Source of the DNA: Nisaea nitritireducens
Lineage (GTDB): Bacteria; Pseudomonadota; Alphaproteobacteria; Thalassobaculales; Thalassobaculaceae
DNA length: 42,428 nucleotides
Assembly (NCBI RefSeq): GCF_014904795.1
Contig: NZ_JACZFS010000003.1
Location: forward strand, 1-42,428
Direction of reading: 5' to 3'
Positions 14,295-23,012 of the stretch are shown in pieces. The notes under the pieces are model-generated. The model had not been told where the DNA came from and made no database searches. It saw only the letters and a list, made by a program, of their open reading frames with translations. Position 1 is the stretch's first letter; each line of letters begins with the position of its first letter. The position numbers were made by a program, and so were the translations under genes.

Positions 14295-17200
14295 ATGCAT
14301 TTCGAAACCAGACTGTGGCAGTTCACCGAAGGGGTTCGCGGCCGGATTTCATGGGCCATCCTGATCGGCTTGCTGGGGGTCAGTCTCGGTGTCGCCCGGC
14401 TCGGCCTTCTGGGTTGGCTGATCGGCCGGATCTTCTCTGGCGACGCGCTGGAAGATCTCTGGCCCTCTATCGCCGGTATCGCGTTGGTGATGATCGCCCG
14501 TGGCTGGGTCGAGCAATGGCGTAACATGGTGGCGCACGAGACGGCGGCCAAGGTGCAGGTCAGTCTGCGCCGGAAGGTCTATGACAAGCTGGCCAGTCTC
14601 GGCCCGGCATATGTCGGGCGGGAACGGTCCGGTGCCATCACGCTGGCCCTGACCGATGCTGTGGACCGGCTGGAAGTCTATTTCGGACAGTATCTGCCGC
14701 AGCTTGCGGTCTCCCTGCTGGCACCGCTGCTGATTTTCGCTTTCGTCGCCTGGATCGACCTGCCGGTGGCGTTGGTCATGCTGGTGTTTGCGCTGCTTGC
14801 GGTGTTCGCGCCGGCGCTCTGGCACAGCTCGAACGAACGCAGCGCACGCCGCCGGCAGGAGGCTTATTCATCCTTCGCCGCCGAGTTTCTGGATTCACTG
14901 CAAGGCCTCGCCACCCTGAAGGCCTTCGGGCAGAGCAAGGCGCGCGGCGATACGCTCGAGGTGAAGGCACGGGAAGTGTTCCGCAGCACCATGTGGGTGC
15001 TGAGCGGCAACGTGCTCGCCCGCGGCATCACCGACAGCTCGATTGCCTGCGGTGCCGCGGCCGCGCTCGGCCTCGGTGCCTGGCGGGTGACGGAAGGCCA
15101 GCTTGAGCTGACGTCTCTGCTGGTCATCATGATGCTCGGCGTCGAGGTGTTCCGGCCGATGCGTGAGCTGCGCAACGTGCTGCATGAAGGCATGGTCGGG
15201 CTGTCGGCCGCGAAAGGCATCTACCGGGTGCTGGACGGCAAGCCGGATGTTGAGGACGCGGTTGCGTCCGGCACAGCGCCGCTTGAGGCCTCCATTACCT
15301 TCGAAGAAGTCGGCTTCCATTATCCTGGCGCGCCGCGCACCGTGCATGACGGGCTCAGCTTCGCTGTGAAACCGGGAGAACGTATCGGCCTCGTTGGCCC
15401 CAGCGGCTGCGGCAAGAGCTCCGTCGTCCGCCTGCTGCTGCGGTTCTTCGATCCGACCGAGGGACGCATCCTGCTCGGCGGCAAGCCGCTCGATGCACTG
15501 TCCTTCGAACAGATCCGCTCAATGATCTCGGTGGTCAACCAGGACACGTTCCTGTTCCACGGCACGGTGGAGGAAAACATCCGCATGGGCCGGCCCGAGG
15601 CGGATCACGCCTCCGTGGTTTCAGCCGCTCAAGCCGCCAATATTCACGACTTTATCGAAGGCCTGCCTGAGGGTTACCAGACGGTGATCGGCGAGCGCGG
15701 CATCAAGCTTTCCGGTGGTCAGCGTCAGCGCATGGCCATTGCCCGGGCGCTGCTGCGCGACACGCCGATCCTCATTCTCGATGAGGCCCTGTCGGCGGTG
15801 GATGCGGAGAACGAGGCGGTCATTCAGGACGCACTCAACCGGCTGATGAAAGGCCGGACCACGCTGGTTCTGGCGCACCGTCTTTCCAGCGTTATCGATT
15901 GCGACCGTATTCTGGTGTTGAACGACGGCAAGGTCGCCGAGGAAGGGCCGCATGGCGCGTTGATGAAAGCGGGCGGGCTCTATGCCGGGCTGATGGCCGA
16001 GCAGGCCCGTGAGGCAGCCGCCGCCGAAGCGGCCGAGCCGGTGGTGCGGGATGCGGCGGCGAAACCGGCAGCGGAAAGCATTGCCGATGTGCCCGGCGGT
16101 GCCATGCAGGCGCCGACCGAAGGTATCATCAAGGCCGAGGGGCTGACCTGGACGCAGGTTGTCACCGAGCTGATGAAGGTCATCATGCCGTGGAAGGGCA
16201 AGCTGGTGCTGACCTTCCTGTTCGGCGTGCTTCGGGTTCTCGGGTTCATCGGTGTCGGCGTACTCAGCGCCTTCGTCGTGCTGGCCCTGAAGAATGGCAC
16301 GGATTTCACGCCCTATCTCTGGGGGCTTGCGGTGGTGGCGCCGCTGTCCGGCGTGCTGCACTGGCTGGAATCCTGGCTCGCCCATGACATGGCCTTCCGG
16401 CTGCTGGCGGAAATGCGGATAGATACCTTCCGCAAGCTGGATGCGCTTGCACCGGCCTATCTCGTCCGGCGGCGCACCGGCGATTTGATGACGCTGGTCA
16501 CCCACGATATCGAGTTGGTCGAGTATTTCTTCGCCCACACGGTGGCGCCGGCCTTCGTCGCCATCCTGGTGCCGGCCGGTGTGCTGGTCTGGCTCGGCAT
16601 GGAAAACCCGGTGCTGGCTTTCACGCTGCTGCCGTTTCTTGTTGCTGTCGGTCTCAGCCCGTTCCTGATGCGCGGCCGGGTCGATACGCTCGGCTCGGAA
16701 GCTCGCGAGGCATCGGGAGAGCTTGGCGCCTTTGCGGTGGATAGCGTGCAGGGCCTCGGTGAGATCGTGGCTTTCCAGCAGGAAGGGCCCCGTGGGGACA
16801 AGCTGGACGAACTCGGCCAGCGCCATATCAATCTCCGCCTGCCGTTCTTCCGGGAGCTGACAGCGCAGCAGAGCCTGCTTGAAGCCCTGACAGGCCTTGG
16901 CGGTCTGGCGGTGGTGGTTGTTGGGGCCTGGCTCACGGCATCTGGAGTTATCCAGGTGGCTGTGCTGCCACTGCTCACCATCCTTGCCATGGCGGCCTTC
17001 CTGCCGGTCTCCGAGATCGCGCAGATCGGCCGTCAGCTCGCTGACACGCTGGGTTCGACCCGGCGGGTCTATGCCCTGAATAACGAGCCTGTGCCGGTGA
17101 CGGACGGTCCGGGCGGTCCCGATCAGTCCGGGCCGGTGTCAATTACGCTGGAAGACGTTGATTTCCGCTATCCGGGGCAGAGCCGCCGGGCCATCCGGGA

Positions 17201-17879
17201 CTTCAGCCTGACAATTCCGGCGGGCAAGACGGTGGCGCTGGTCGGCACGTCCGGCGCGGGCAAGACGACGCTTGCCCAGATGCTGATGCGGTTCTGGGAT
17301 CCGGACGCTGGTCGGGTGCTAATGGATGGCACGGATCTGAAGGATTACAAGCTGGACGATCTGCGCGGCCGGATCGCGCTGGTGGCGCAGGATACCTACC
17401 TGTTCAACGACACGCTCCGCGCCAACATCATGCTGGCCCGTCCCGACGCCAGCGAAGCGGATCTGGCGGCGGCGGTGAGCCATGCATCGCTCGGCGATCT
17501 GGTCGACATGCTGCCGGACGGGCTCGACACCAAGGTCGGCGAACGCGGCACCAGTCTTTCAGGAGGTCAGCGCCAGCGGGTGGCCATTGCCCGGGCTTTC
17601 CTGAAGGACGCACCGGTGCTGATCCTGGACGAAGCCACCTCTCATCTGGATGCGGTGAACGAGCGGGCTGTTCGGGAAGCTCTGGACCGGCTGCAGAGCG
17701 ACCGCACCACCATCGTCATCGCCCACCGGCTTTCGACGATCCGAAACGCGGACATGATCGCGGTGTTGAGCGAGGGCACGCTGGTCGAAACAGGTAGCCA
17801 CGAGGAGCTGGTGGCGAAGGGTGGGCTCTACGCCCAGCTCGTCTCCCACCAGCTCGCCTCGGCAGTGGCGGCTGAGTAA
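14295..17879 (+). CDS. Fused ABC exporter, two permease-ATPase halves in one chain (CydD/CydC-like)
   Basis: Inner-membrane transporter of 1194 residues with order TMD-NBD-linker-TMD-NBD. TMD1 is about 15-310, NBD1 about 335-575, an Ala/Glu-rich linker about 575-615, TMD2 about 632-920 and NBD2 about 945-1190. Both ATPases look intact: Walker A GPSGCGKSS and GTSGAGKTT, two LSGGQRQR signatures, Walker B ILILDEALS and VLILDEATS, and H-loops LAHRLS and IAHRLS. The first ATPase has A where T is usual after the Walker B glutamate. The first half recalls CydD, the thiol exporter needed for cytochrome bd, but no cydAB is present. Most relatives are separate half-transporters. ATG 14295 follows GAAGGGAA; an upstream ATG at 14184 falls in the operator region. 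Substrate is unknown; control by the divergent LysR is likely. Confidence 0.9.
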   Translation: MHFETRLWQFTEGVRGRISWAILIGLLGVSLGVARLGLLGWLIGRIFSGDALEDLWPSIAGIALVMIARGWVEQWRNMVAHETAAKVQVSLRRKVYDKLASLGPAYVGRERSGAITLALTDAVDRLEVYFGQYLPQLAVSLLAPLLIFAFVAWIDLPVALVMLVFALLAVFAPALWHSSNERSARRRQEAYSSFAAEFLDSLQGLATLKAFGQSKARGDTLEVKAREVFRSTMWVLSGNVLARGITDSSIACGAAAALGLGAWRVTEGQLELTSLLVIMMLGVEVFRPMRELRNVLHEGMVGLSAAKGIYRVLDGKPDVEDAVASGTAPLEASITFEEVGFHYPGAPRTVHDGLSFAVKPGERIGLVGPSGCGKSSVVRLLLRFFDPTEGRILLGGKPLDALSFEQIRSMISVVNQDTFLFHGTVEENIRMGRPEADHASVVSAAQAANIHDFIEGLPEGYQTVIGERGIKLSGGQRQRMAIARALLRDTPILILDEALSAVDAENEAVIQDALNRLMKGRTTLVLAHRLSSVIDCDRILVLNDGKVAEEGPHGALMKAGGLYAGLMAEQAREAAAAEAAEPVVRDAAAKPAAESIADVPGGAMQAPTEGIIKAEGLTWTQVVTELMKVIMPWKGKLVLTFLFGVLRVLGFIGVGVLSAFVVLALKNGTDFTPYLWGLAVVAPLSGVLHWLESWLAHDMAFRLLAEMRIDTFRKLDALAPAYLVRRRTGDLMTLVTHDIELVEYFFAHTVAPAFVAILVPAGVLVWLGMENPVLAFTLLPFLVAVGLSPFLMRGRVDTLGSEAREASGELGAFAVDSVQGLGEIVAFQQEGPRGDKLDELGQRHINLRLPFFRELTAQQSLLEALTGLGGLAVVVVGAWLTASGVIQVAVLPLLTILAMAAFLPVSEIAQIGRQLADTLGSTRRVYALNNEPVPVTDGPGGPDQSGPVSITLEDVDFRYPGQSRRAIRDFSLTIPAGKTVALVGTSGAGKTTLAQMLMRFWDPDAGRVLMDGTDLKDYKLDDLRGRIALVAQDTYLFNDTLRANIMLARPDASEADLAAAVSHASLGDLVDMLPDGLDTKVGERGTSLSGGQRQRVAIARAFLKDAPVLILDEATSHLDAVNERAVREALDRLQSDRTTIVIAHRLSTIRNADMIAVLSEGTLVETGSHEELVAKGGLYAQLVSHQLASAVAAE

Positions 17880-17886
17880 AAATATC

Positions 17887-17976
17887 ACCGTCATCCCGGA
17901 CTTGATCCGGGACCTAGGGATGCAGGGGCCAGCCCATTGATCATCTAGGTCCCGGCTCTCCGGCCGGGATGACGGT
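17887..17976. repeat. Intergenic palindromic repeat (GTCATCCCGG type), copy 2, likely bidirectional terminator
   Basis: Left arm 17887-17917 (ACCGTCATCCCGGACTTGAT, then CCGGGACCTAG) and right arm 17945-17976 (CTAGGTCCCGG... GCCGGGATGACGGT) are inverted copies that differ mainly at their centres. It fills the 103-bp gap between two convergent genes, and a TTTTT follows on the plus strand, so it is likely a shared terminator. It belongs to the same repeat family as 13121-13202. Confidence 0.85.
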
Positions 17977-17982
17977 TTTTAC

Positions 17983-19140
17983 TTATTCCAGCGTTTCCAG
18001 CAGGCGAACCCACATTTTCGCGCGGGGTTCGAGGGAGGAGAAATAGATCTTCTCTTCCAGCGTATGGGCGCCTTCGCCGTCGGCACCGAGGCCATCTAGG
18101 GTCGGTACGCCAAGGGCTGCGGTGAAGTTGCCATCGCTGCCGCCGCCGGTTGTCTCGGTCGCTTCGAGCTCGAATCCGGCTTCTGCCGCGCAGGCCTTGG
18201 CATGCTCGAACAGTTTCATGCTGGCATCGGTGGCTTCCATCGGCGGGCGGTTCATGCCGCCGGTGACCTCGACAGTGACGTCCGGGTTCTGGGCCTTCAG
18301 GCCGAGGATTTTGGCTGTCATTTCCTCGCCGTCCGCCTTGGTCAGCACCCGGAGGTCGATTTCAGCGACAACGTCCCGTGCAACGACATTGACCGCGGTG
18401 CCACCACTGATGATGCCGACATTGGTTGTCACCCCGCGCTCGAGATCGACTAACGCATCGATAGCCTTGATCTGGTTGGCCAATTCGCTGATAGCACTGC
18501 GACCGTCTTCGTACCTGGCACCCGCATGGGCGGGGCGGCCGGTGATGGTCATGGTGAAACGGCCGACGCCCTTGCGCGCGACCACGACCTTACCGCCATC
18601 GCGGGCCGGCTCTGTGACCAGCACGTATTTCGCCTTCCGAGCCTCTTCCTCGATGAACTCTTGGGACATCGGGCTGCCGACCTCTTCCTCGGAGACATAG
18701 AGGAAGGTCACTGGCAGGCTGGTTTTTCGGCCTAGGCGCTGCAGGTGGCGGTAGGCGTAGTAGGGCAGGTAGGCACCCGCCTTCATGTCGTAGATGCCGG
18801 GGCCATAGACCTCGTCGCCTTCTCGGCGGATTTTCAGCGCGCCATCCTTCACACCGATCGGGTGCACCGTGTCGATATGGCAGAGGACCAGAATGCCTTT
18901 TTCGCCACTCGCATTCTCGGTCCGCGCCCGGATGATATCGCCGAAACCGTCCCGCCCGGGTGTGCGCTCGATGGCAAGTCCAAGGCCGTCATAGAGCCCC
19001 TGAACCTTGTCTGCGACCTTGTTGACTGCGTCCTTGTCTGTGGTCGGGCTTTCCGCCTCGACCCAGTCCAGGATGCCTTCGAGGATTTCTTCGGGTTCGA
19101 TCTTTGGAGTGTTCGACTGTTGAGCGGAGTCCGGGCTCAT
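17983..19140 (-). CDS. M20-family metallopeptidase (carboxypeptidase G2-like)
   Basis: Zinc-dependent hydrolase of 385 residues. Metal and catalytic motifs are CHIDTV, GIYDMKAG, EEEVGSP and GGGSDGN; the lid domain sits between (RPAHAGARYEDGRSA). The layout matches glutamate carboxypeptidase/CPG2, which removes C-terminal glutamate from peptides or folates; the actual substrate is not determined. No signal peptide is seen, so it is probably cytosolic. ATG 19140 is chosen, with GAAAGG upstream; a longer frame to 19272 runs into the upstream cyclase gene. It lies 35 bp downstream of that gene and is probably cotranscribed with it and the DUF455 gene. Confidence 0.9.
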   Translation of the reverse strand: MSPDSAQQSNTPKIEPEEILEGILDWVEAESPTTDKDAVNKVADKVQGLYDGLGLAIERTPGRDGFGDIIRARTENASGEKGILVLCHIDTVHPIGVKDGALKIRREGDEVYGPGIYDMKAGAYLPYYAYRHLQRLGRKTSLPVTFLYVSEEEVGSPMSQEFIEEEARKAKYVLVTEPARDGGKVVVARKGVGRFTMTITGRPAHAGARYEDGRSAISELANQIKAIDALVDLERGVTTNVGIISGGTAVNVVARDVVAEIDLRVLTKADGEEMTAKILGLKAQNPDVTVEVTGGMNRPPMEATDASMKLFEHAKACAAEAGFELEATETTGGGSDGNFTAALGVPTLDGLGADGEGAHTLEEKIYFSSLEPRAKMWVRLLETLE

Positions 19141-19175
19141 CTGGGCGTGGCCTTTCGCGGTTGGTTTGGTCGTCG

Positions 19176-21002
19176 TCAGGTTGGTTTGTGCGCTGTGTCT
19201 TCCGGCGGGAGACGCCGGAACGTGACGGGATCCTTGAACCCCCTTATAGCGCGGCGATCCTGCTCCAACCAATGCGATTTGAGAACTTCCGCCGCCGCCG
19301 GATCGCTGGCGATAGCCTCACTGATGACGATCTCTCCCGCTCCGGCCTCGCCCTGCAGGCGGGCGGCCATGTTCACGGTGCTGCCGAAGTAATCGAGCCG
19401 CCCGTTCAGGGTGACGGCGATGCAGGGACCCGTATGCAGTCCGAGTTTCAGGCCGATCGGAGTGGCGGGATGTTGTTGGTTGAACTCCAGCACATGGTTA
19501 CGGATATCGAGCGTGGCGCGCAGTCCGTTCTCCGGCTCGGCGAAGGAGGCCATCACCGCGTCGCCGATTGTCTTCACCACCCCGCCGTCATGCTCGCGCA
19601 CGATGCGGGATAGGAAATCGAAATGTTCGCGCACGAGCCCGTAGGCCGGCGCATCGCCAATCTTCTCGTAGAGTGCCGTTGAGCCGCTGAGATCGGTGAA
19701 CATAAGTGTGATATGGGCAATGCCGACCTCGTCGCCGCCACGCAACACGTCCTCGGCAAAGAGATGCCGGAAAGCCTGCATGGTGGTGACACGATGGGCC
19801 GTGAGCGCGTCCTCGGCCCAGTCCCGCGCCTCGACGATGACGACCCGGGGACGTTGGCAGCTGTTCTTCAGCATGATCGCCGCGTCAGCCGCTCCGTTTG
19901 TCTCCGATGCGATATCCTCTTCGTCGACCGCTATAGAAGGGAAGTCGCCACCTGAGACATCGAGAATCCGCTCCGGCCCCGGCTCCAGTGTCCGTATCCG
20001 GTAAGAGCCCGGTGCTAGTGCCGTCTCGACGCTCTCGCTTTCGCCCGGTGCGATCCTTACCTGCAGGCGGACATGGGGTGTCGACATCGGGCCGAAGAGA
20101 CAGAATTCGCCGTGCACCACCTTGCGGATGCTGGCTGCCGGCTGGAAGGTCAGCTCGACATTGCGGGCGAAATCCCTGTCGTAGCTGACGTTGCAGGATG
20201 GACAGTGCGCGCCCTGCGGCAGCGCGTCGAGCGAGGATTCGGAAATCTTGGCGCCTTTGCAGCGTGGACAGAGCAGGTCCCAGCGGCTTTCCAGAAGCCC
20301 GTCCTTCACAGCTTGCAGGCACAACTCGATGACATGCCGTTCGTCCACTTCCCACTGCCGGGCGAGGCGCAGGGGGCGGATATGCATCAGGTCGACTTCC
20401 TGAGCGGAAAGCAACCAGTTCGCGAGCCTGCGCCCGAGGCCGTGGCCGTAGTGCGAGACGTTGAGACGGGTGAGCACACTCTCGAGGCGCTTGCTGTGCG
20501 CTTCGTCCAGTTCCATCGGTTCTGTCGGGTAGGGTGTCTCGATTTGCTCCTTTGCCCATTCCTCGATCCGGTTGGCTATGAGGATGAAGTTCCGTTCGTT
20601 TACCGGAAAGATGACGTTATGGGCGAGGATGCGGCCGATCAGGTTCCGCGGCTCTATATCGGTGCGGTAATGCACCGTACAGCCTTCGCCGTTCGGGCCG
20701 TCTTCGAAACGGACATGAACGTTGAGCTGTTTCAGCGGGCCCTTGAGGAAGAGACGGCGGTGCCGGAACCAGTTGCCGGTCGACCATTCCTGCGGGATGT
20801 CTTCCCAATTCAAGGTAAGGAAGCCGATCTTGGCGGTAGCGTAGAACCGGACGCTGCCGTCCGGCTGCGGCTCTTCGCGAATATCATGCTTTGGCAGGCC
20901 GACAGATTCGTTATAGCGAGCCGTGTCGGCCAGAGCTTCCCAAGCCTGGGCTCGGGATGCCTTGAGGTGGCGGACGAACTCTCGCGACAGCAACGTACTC
21001 AC
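19176..21002 (-). CDS. Class III adenylate/guanylate cyclase with START-like N-terminus (DUF5939 type)
   Basis: Protein of 608 residues in three parts. Residues about 1-170 look like a SRPBCC/START lipid-binding domain (REFVRHLKASRAQAWEALAD, EWSTGNWFRHRRLF). Residues about 180-340 contain a zinc-ribbon of two C-x2-C pairs (CPRC, CPSC; about 242-270) and a beta-rich region as in DUF5939 proteins. Residues about 425-600 are the cyclase catalytic domain: LMFTDLSGSTALYEKIGD with the first metal aspartate, KTIGDAVMASF with the second, and LGLHTGPCIAV, YFGSTVNMAARLQ. It should make cAMP or cGMP from the NTP, perhaps gated by a hydrophobic ligand. The GTG start overlaps the DUF455 stop (GTGA). Confidence 0.9.
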   Translation of the reverse strand: MSTLLSREFVRHLKASRAQAWEALADTARYNESVGLPKHDIREEPQPDGSVRFYATAKIGFLTLNWEDIPQEWSTGNWFRHRRLFLKGPLKQLNVHVRFEDGPNGEGCTVHYRTDIEPRNLIGRILAHNVIFPVNERNFILIANRIEEWAKEQIETPYPTEPMELDEAHSKRLESVLTRLNVSHYGHGLGRRLANWLLSAQEVDLMHIRPLRLARQWEVDERHVIELCLQAVKDGLLESRWDLLCPRCKGAKISESSLDALPQGAHCPSCNVSYDRDFARNVELTFQPAASIRKVVHGEFCLFGPMSTPHVRLQVRIAPGESESVETALAPGSYRIRTLEPGPERILDVSGGDFPSIAVDEEDIASETNGAADAAIMLKNSCQRPRVVIVEARDWAEDALTAHRVTTMQAFRHLFAEDVLRGGDEVGIAHITLMFTDLSGSTALYEKIGDAPAYGLVREHFDFLSRIVREHDGGVVKTIGDAVMASFAEPENGLRATLDIRNHVLEFNQQHPATPIGLKLGLHTGPCIAVTLNGRLDYFGSTVNMAARLQGEAGAGEIVISEAIASDPAAAEVLKSHWLEQDRRAIRGFKDPVTFRRLPPEDTAHKPT

Positions 21003-21880
21003 GGTGACGTGCCTTCGTCCACCTTCCGGGAGGCCAGAAACTCCTCGCCGAGCGGGACATAGAAGGCTGCTGCGAAACCGGCCAACTCGCGGGCCGGGAT
21101 ATTGAAGGGCGGTTTCACGCCGCCGCGAAAATGGGTGCGCACTAGATGCTGCCAGGTTTCGATCCGGGGCTTACCCTCCCGGTCGCAGACATGATCGAAC
21201 CAGCGCTTGCCAACCGCGACATGGGTGATCTCGTCATCGAAGATGATCTGCAGGATGGCCGAACTTGCCTCGTCTCCGACCTCGCGCATCTTGGTGACCA
21301 TCGCCGGGGTGACGTCGAGGCCCCGCGCTTCCAGCACCAGCGGCACGATGGAAAGCCGGGCCAGTAGATCGTGCGCGGTCTCTGTCGCCGCGCCCCAGAG
21401 CCCGTCATGGGCGTTCAGGGCGCCATAATGGGAGCCAAGCTCTTCCAGCCGGTCGGCGATCAGCAGGAAATGCTTCGACTCATCGTCCGCAACTTTCATC
21501 CAGTCGGTATAGAAGCCTTCGGGGAGATCGTGACCGGTATAGCGGGCAATGATGTCCCAGGAGAGGTCGATGGCGTTGAGCTCGATATGGGCCAGCGCAT
21601 GCAGTAGGGCGATCCGGCCGGCGGGAGCTGCTGTGATCTTGCGTTTCGGCACCTCACGTGGCGGCCGCAGGGCGGGAAGGGGCGGTCGAGCCGGGCGGTC
21701 CGGCGGTGCCGCTTTGCCGATATCACTGATGGTTCCGTCTTTCCAGGCTGCGACCACGGCCCGGCCGAGCGTTGCCTTCTCACGGGTGTCGCCGGTTTCA
21801 AGCACGGCGACGGCGGCTTCGGCCAAACTCTGGAACTGTTTCACGCGGGACATGCCGATCCGGTCACTTTCACGATCCAT
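20999..21880 (-). CDS. DUF455 family ferritin-like protein
   Basis: Protein of 293 residues. Helical carboxylate/histidine motifs of a di-iron ferritin-like fold are visible: HALAHIELNAIDLSWD, MKVADDESKHFLLIADRLEELG, and IIFDDEITHVAVGKRWFD, each supplying E and ExxH-type residues. DUF455 members are related to tRNA-hydroxylase-like di-iron proteins, but their reaction is not established. ATG 21880 lacks a clear Shine-Dalgarno, and ATG 21853 (MSRVKQFQS) is an alternative. It is translationally coupled to the cyclase gene by a 4-base overlap and divergent from hisI. Confidence 0.88.
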   Translation of the reverse strand: MDRESDRIGMSRVKQFQSLAEAAVAVLETGDTREKATLGRAVVAAWKDGTISDIGKAAPPDRPARPPLPALRPPREVPKRKITAAPAGRIALLHALAHIELNAIDLSWDIIARYTGHDLPEGFYTDWMKVADDESKHFLLIADRLEELGSHYGALNAHDGLWGAATETAHDLLARLSIVPLVLEARGLDVTPAMVTKMREVGDEASSAILQIIFDDEITHVAVGKRWFDHVCDREGKPRIETWQHLVRTHFRGGVKPPFNIPARELAGFAAAFYVPLGEEFLASRKVDEGTSP

Positions 21881-21979
21881 TTCGATGGTTGTACGCGCGC
21901 GGTGTCCGGTTGGTCCACTTTTGGCGGCGTTGCAGGTACGCAGGGCGGCGGCCTATAACCGGATCTTGATCACGGAGCG

Positions 21980-22435
21980 ATGACCATGATAGCGACTACC
22001 CTGTTTTCAGAGCGCGGCGGCAAGGCAGATCTTGAGGAAGGCTCGACCTTCCAGCCGAAATTCGACGCGGACGGCCTGATCCCCTGCATCACCCAGCATG
22101 CGGAGACAGGCGAGGTGCTGATGTTCGCCTTCATGAACCGGGAGGCGCTGACGAAGACGCTGGAGCTGGGCGAAGCCGTTTACTGGAGCCGCTCCCGGTC
22201 TGAGATCTGGCACAAGGGCGCGACAAGCGGGCATGTCCAGAAGGTGGTCGAGCTTCGGGTTGATTGCGATCAGGACGTGGTGCTGTTGCGCGTCCTGTCC
22301 GGCCCCGCCTGCCATGTCGGCTATGACAGCTGCTTCTACCGCGCAGCCAGGATCGAGGATGGCAAGGCCGTGCTGGATGTGGTCAAAGACGGCAAGGCCT
22401 ACGATCCGGATGCGGTCTACGGCAAGAAGGGGTGA
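21980..22435 (+). CDS. hisI: Phosphoribosyl-AMP cyclohydrolase HisI
   Basis: Histidine biosynthesis step 3: opens the adenine ring of phosphoribosyl-AMP. At 151 residues it is the single-domain form, with no fused HisE. Family motifs are [48 protein letters not shown] and [14 protein letters not shown]; the cysteines and histidines there bind zinc. ATG 21986 is a close alternative start. No other his gene is adjacent, so the pathway is split in this genome, as is common in Alphaproteobacteria. It lies 4 bp upstream of the cytidine deaminase gene. Confidence 0.95.
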   Translation: MTMIATTLFSERGGKADLEEGSTFQPKFDADGLIPCITQHAETGEVLMFAFMNREALTKTLELGEAVYWSRSRSEIWHKGATSGHVQKVVELRVDCDQDVVLLRVLSGPACHVGYDSCFYRAARIEDGKAVLDVVKDGKAYDPDAVYGKKG

Positions 22436-22439
22436 GCCG

Positions 22440-22991
22440 ATGGCAGAGATCGAAATAGTCCTGCCTGCGATAGAGGCCGCCGATAGTGTGCTGGAAACGG
22501 AAGCTGGGCGGTTTCGCATTGCCGGTCAGCACATTCCGGAGAAACGCGTGATGGCGGACCCGGCTGTATTGCGTGATCTGGTGAAAAGCGCGCGTGCGGC
22601 GGCGAAGAACGCGCATGTGCCCTATTCGCATTTCCATGTCGGCGCTGCTGTCATCATGGCGGACGATCCCGCAGGAGAGGTGATCACCGGCGCGAATATC
22701 GAGAACGCTTCCTACGGCGCCACGATCTGCGGTGAGCGTAACGCCTTGCATGCTGCCGCCGCCAAAGGGTTCCGGCGTATCCGGTTTCTCGCCCTCTCCA
22801 CGGCGGACAGCCTCGACGGTCCACTTCCGGACCGCTCGCCCTGCGGCATTTGCCGTCAGGTCATGCGGGAATTCATCGACCGCAACGAAGCCCAGGAAGC
22901 CGCCCTGATTCTGGTGGATACGGGCGACGCGGATTTCACCGCCGATATTCTCGATATCGACCGGCTGCTGCCGTATGGATTCCGGCTTTAG
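22440..22991 (+). CDS. cdd: Cytidine deaminase with N-terminal extension
   Basis: Deaminates cytidine and deoxycytidine to uridine in pyrimidine salvage. At 183 residues it is longer than the usual 130-140-residue tetrameric form. The catalytic core starts near residue 42: PYSHFHVGAAV, then NIENASYGATICGERNAL with C97 and the catalytic E99, then SPCGICRQV with C135 and C138. The three cysteines are the zinc ligands of the tetrameric class. The first ~38 residues (IEIVLPAIEAADSVLET...) are not part of that core. ATG 22440 sits 4 bp after the hisI stop, so the pair is probably cotranscribed. Confidence 0.92.
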   Translation: MAEIEIVLPAIEAADSVLETEAGRFRIAGQHIPEKRVMADPAVLRDLVKSARAAAKNAHVPYSHFHVGAAVIMADDPAGEVITGANIENASYGATICGERNALHAAAAKGFRRIRFLALSTADSLDGPLPDRSPCGICRQVMREFIDRNEAQEAALILVDTGDADFTADILDIDRLLPYGFRL

Positions 22992-23012
22992 ACCCTCGCC
23001 GGGATTCCAGAT

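Noticed and set aside
15621-16826. Long minus-strand open frame (401 codons) opposite the ABC exporter
   Set aside because: It lies wholly inside a well-supported gene with intact ABC motifs on the plus strand. Its product is His/Gln/Arg-rich, typical of antisense reading in high-GC DNA.
17887-17976. Reading the palindromic repeat as a small RNA gene
   Set aside because: Its position between convergent genes and its second copy at 13121-13202 fit a repeat/terminator better; no separate promoter is visible.
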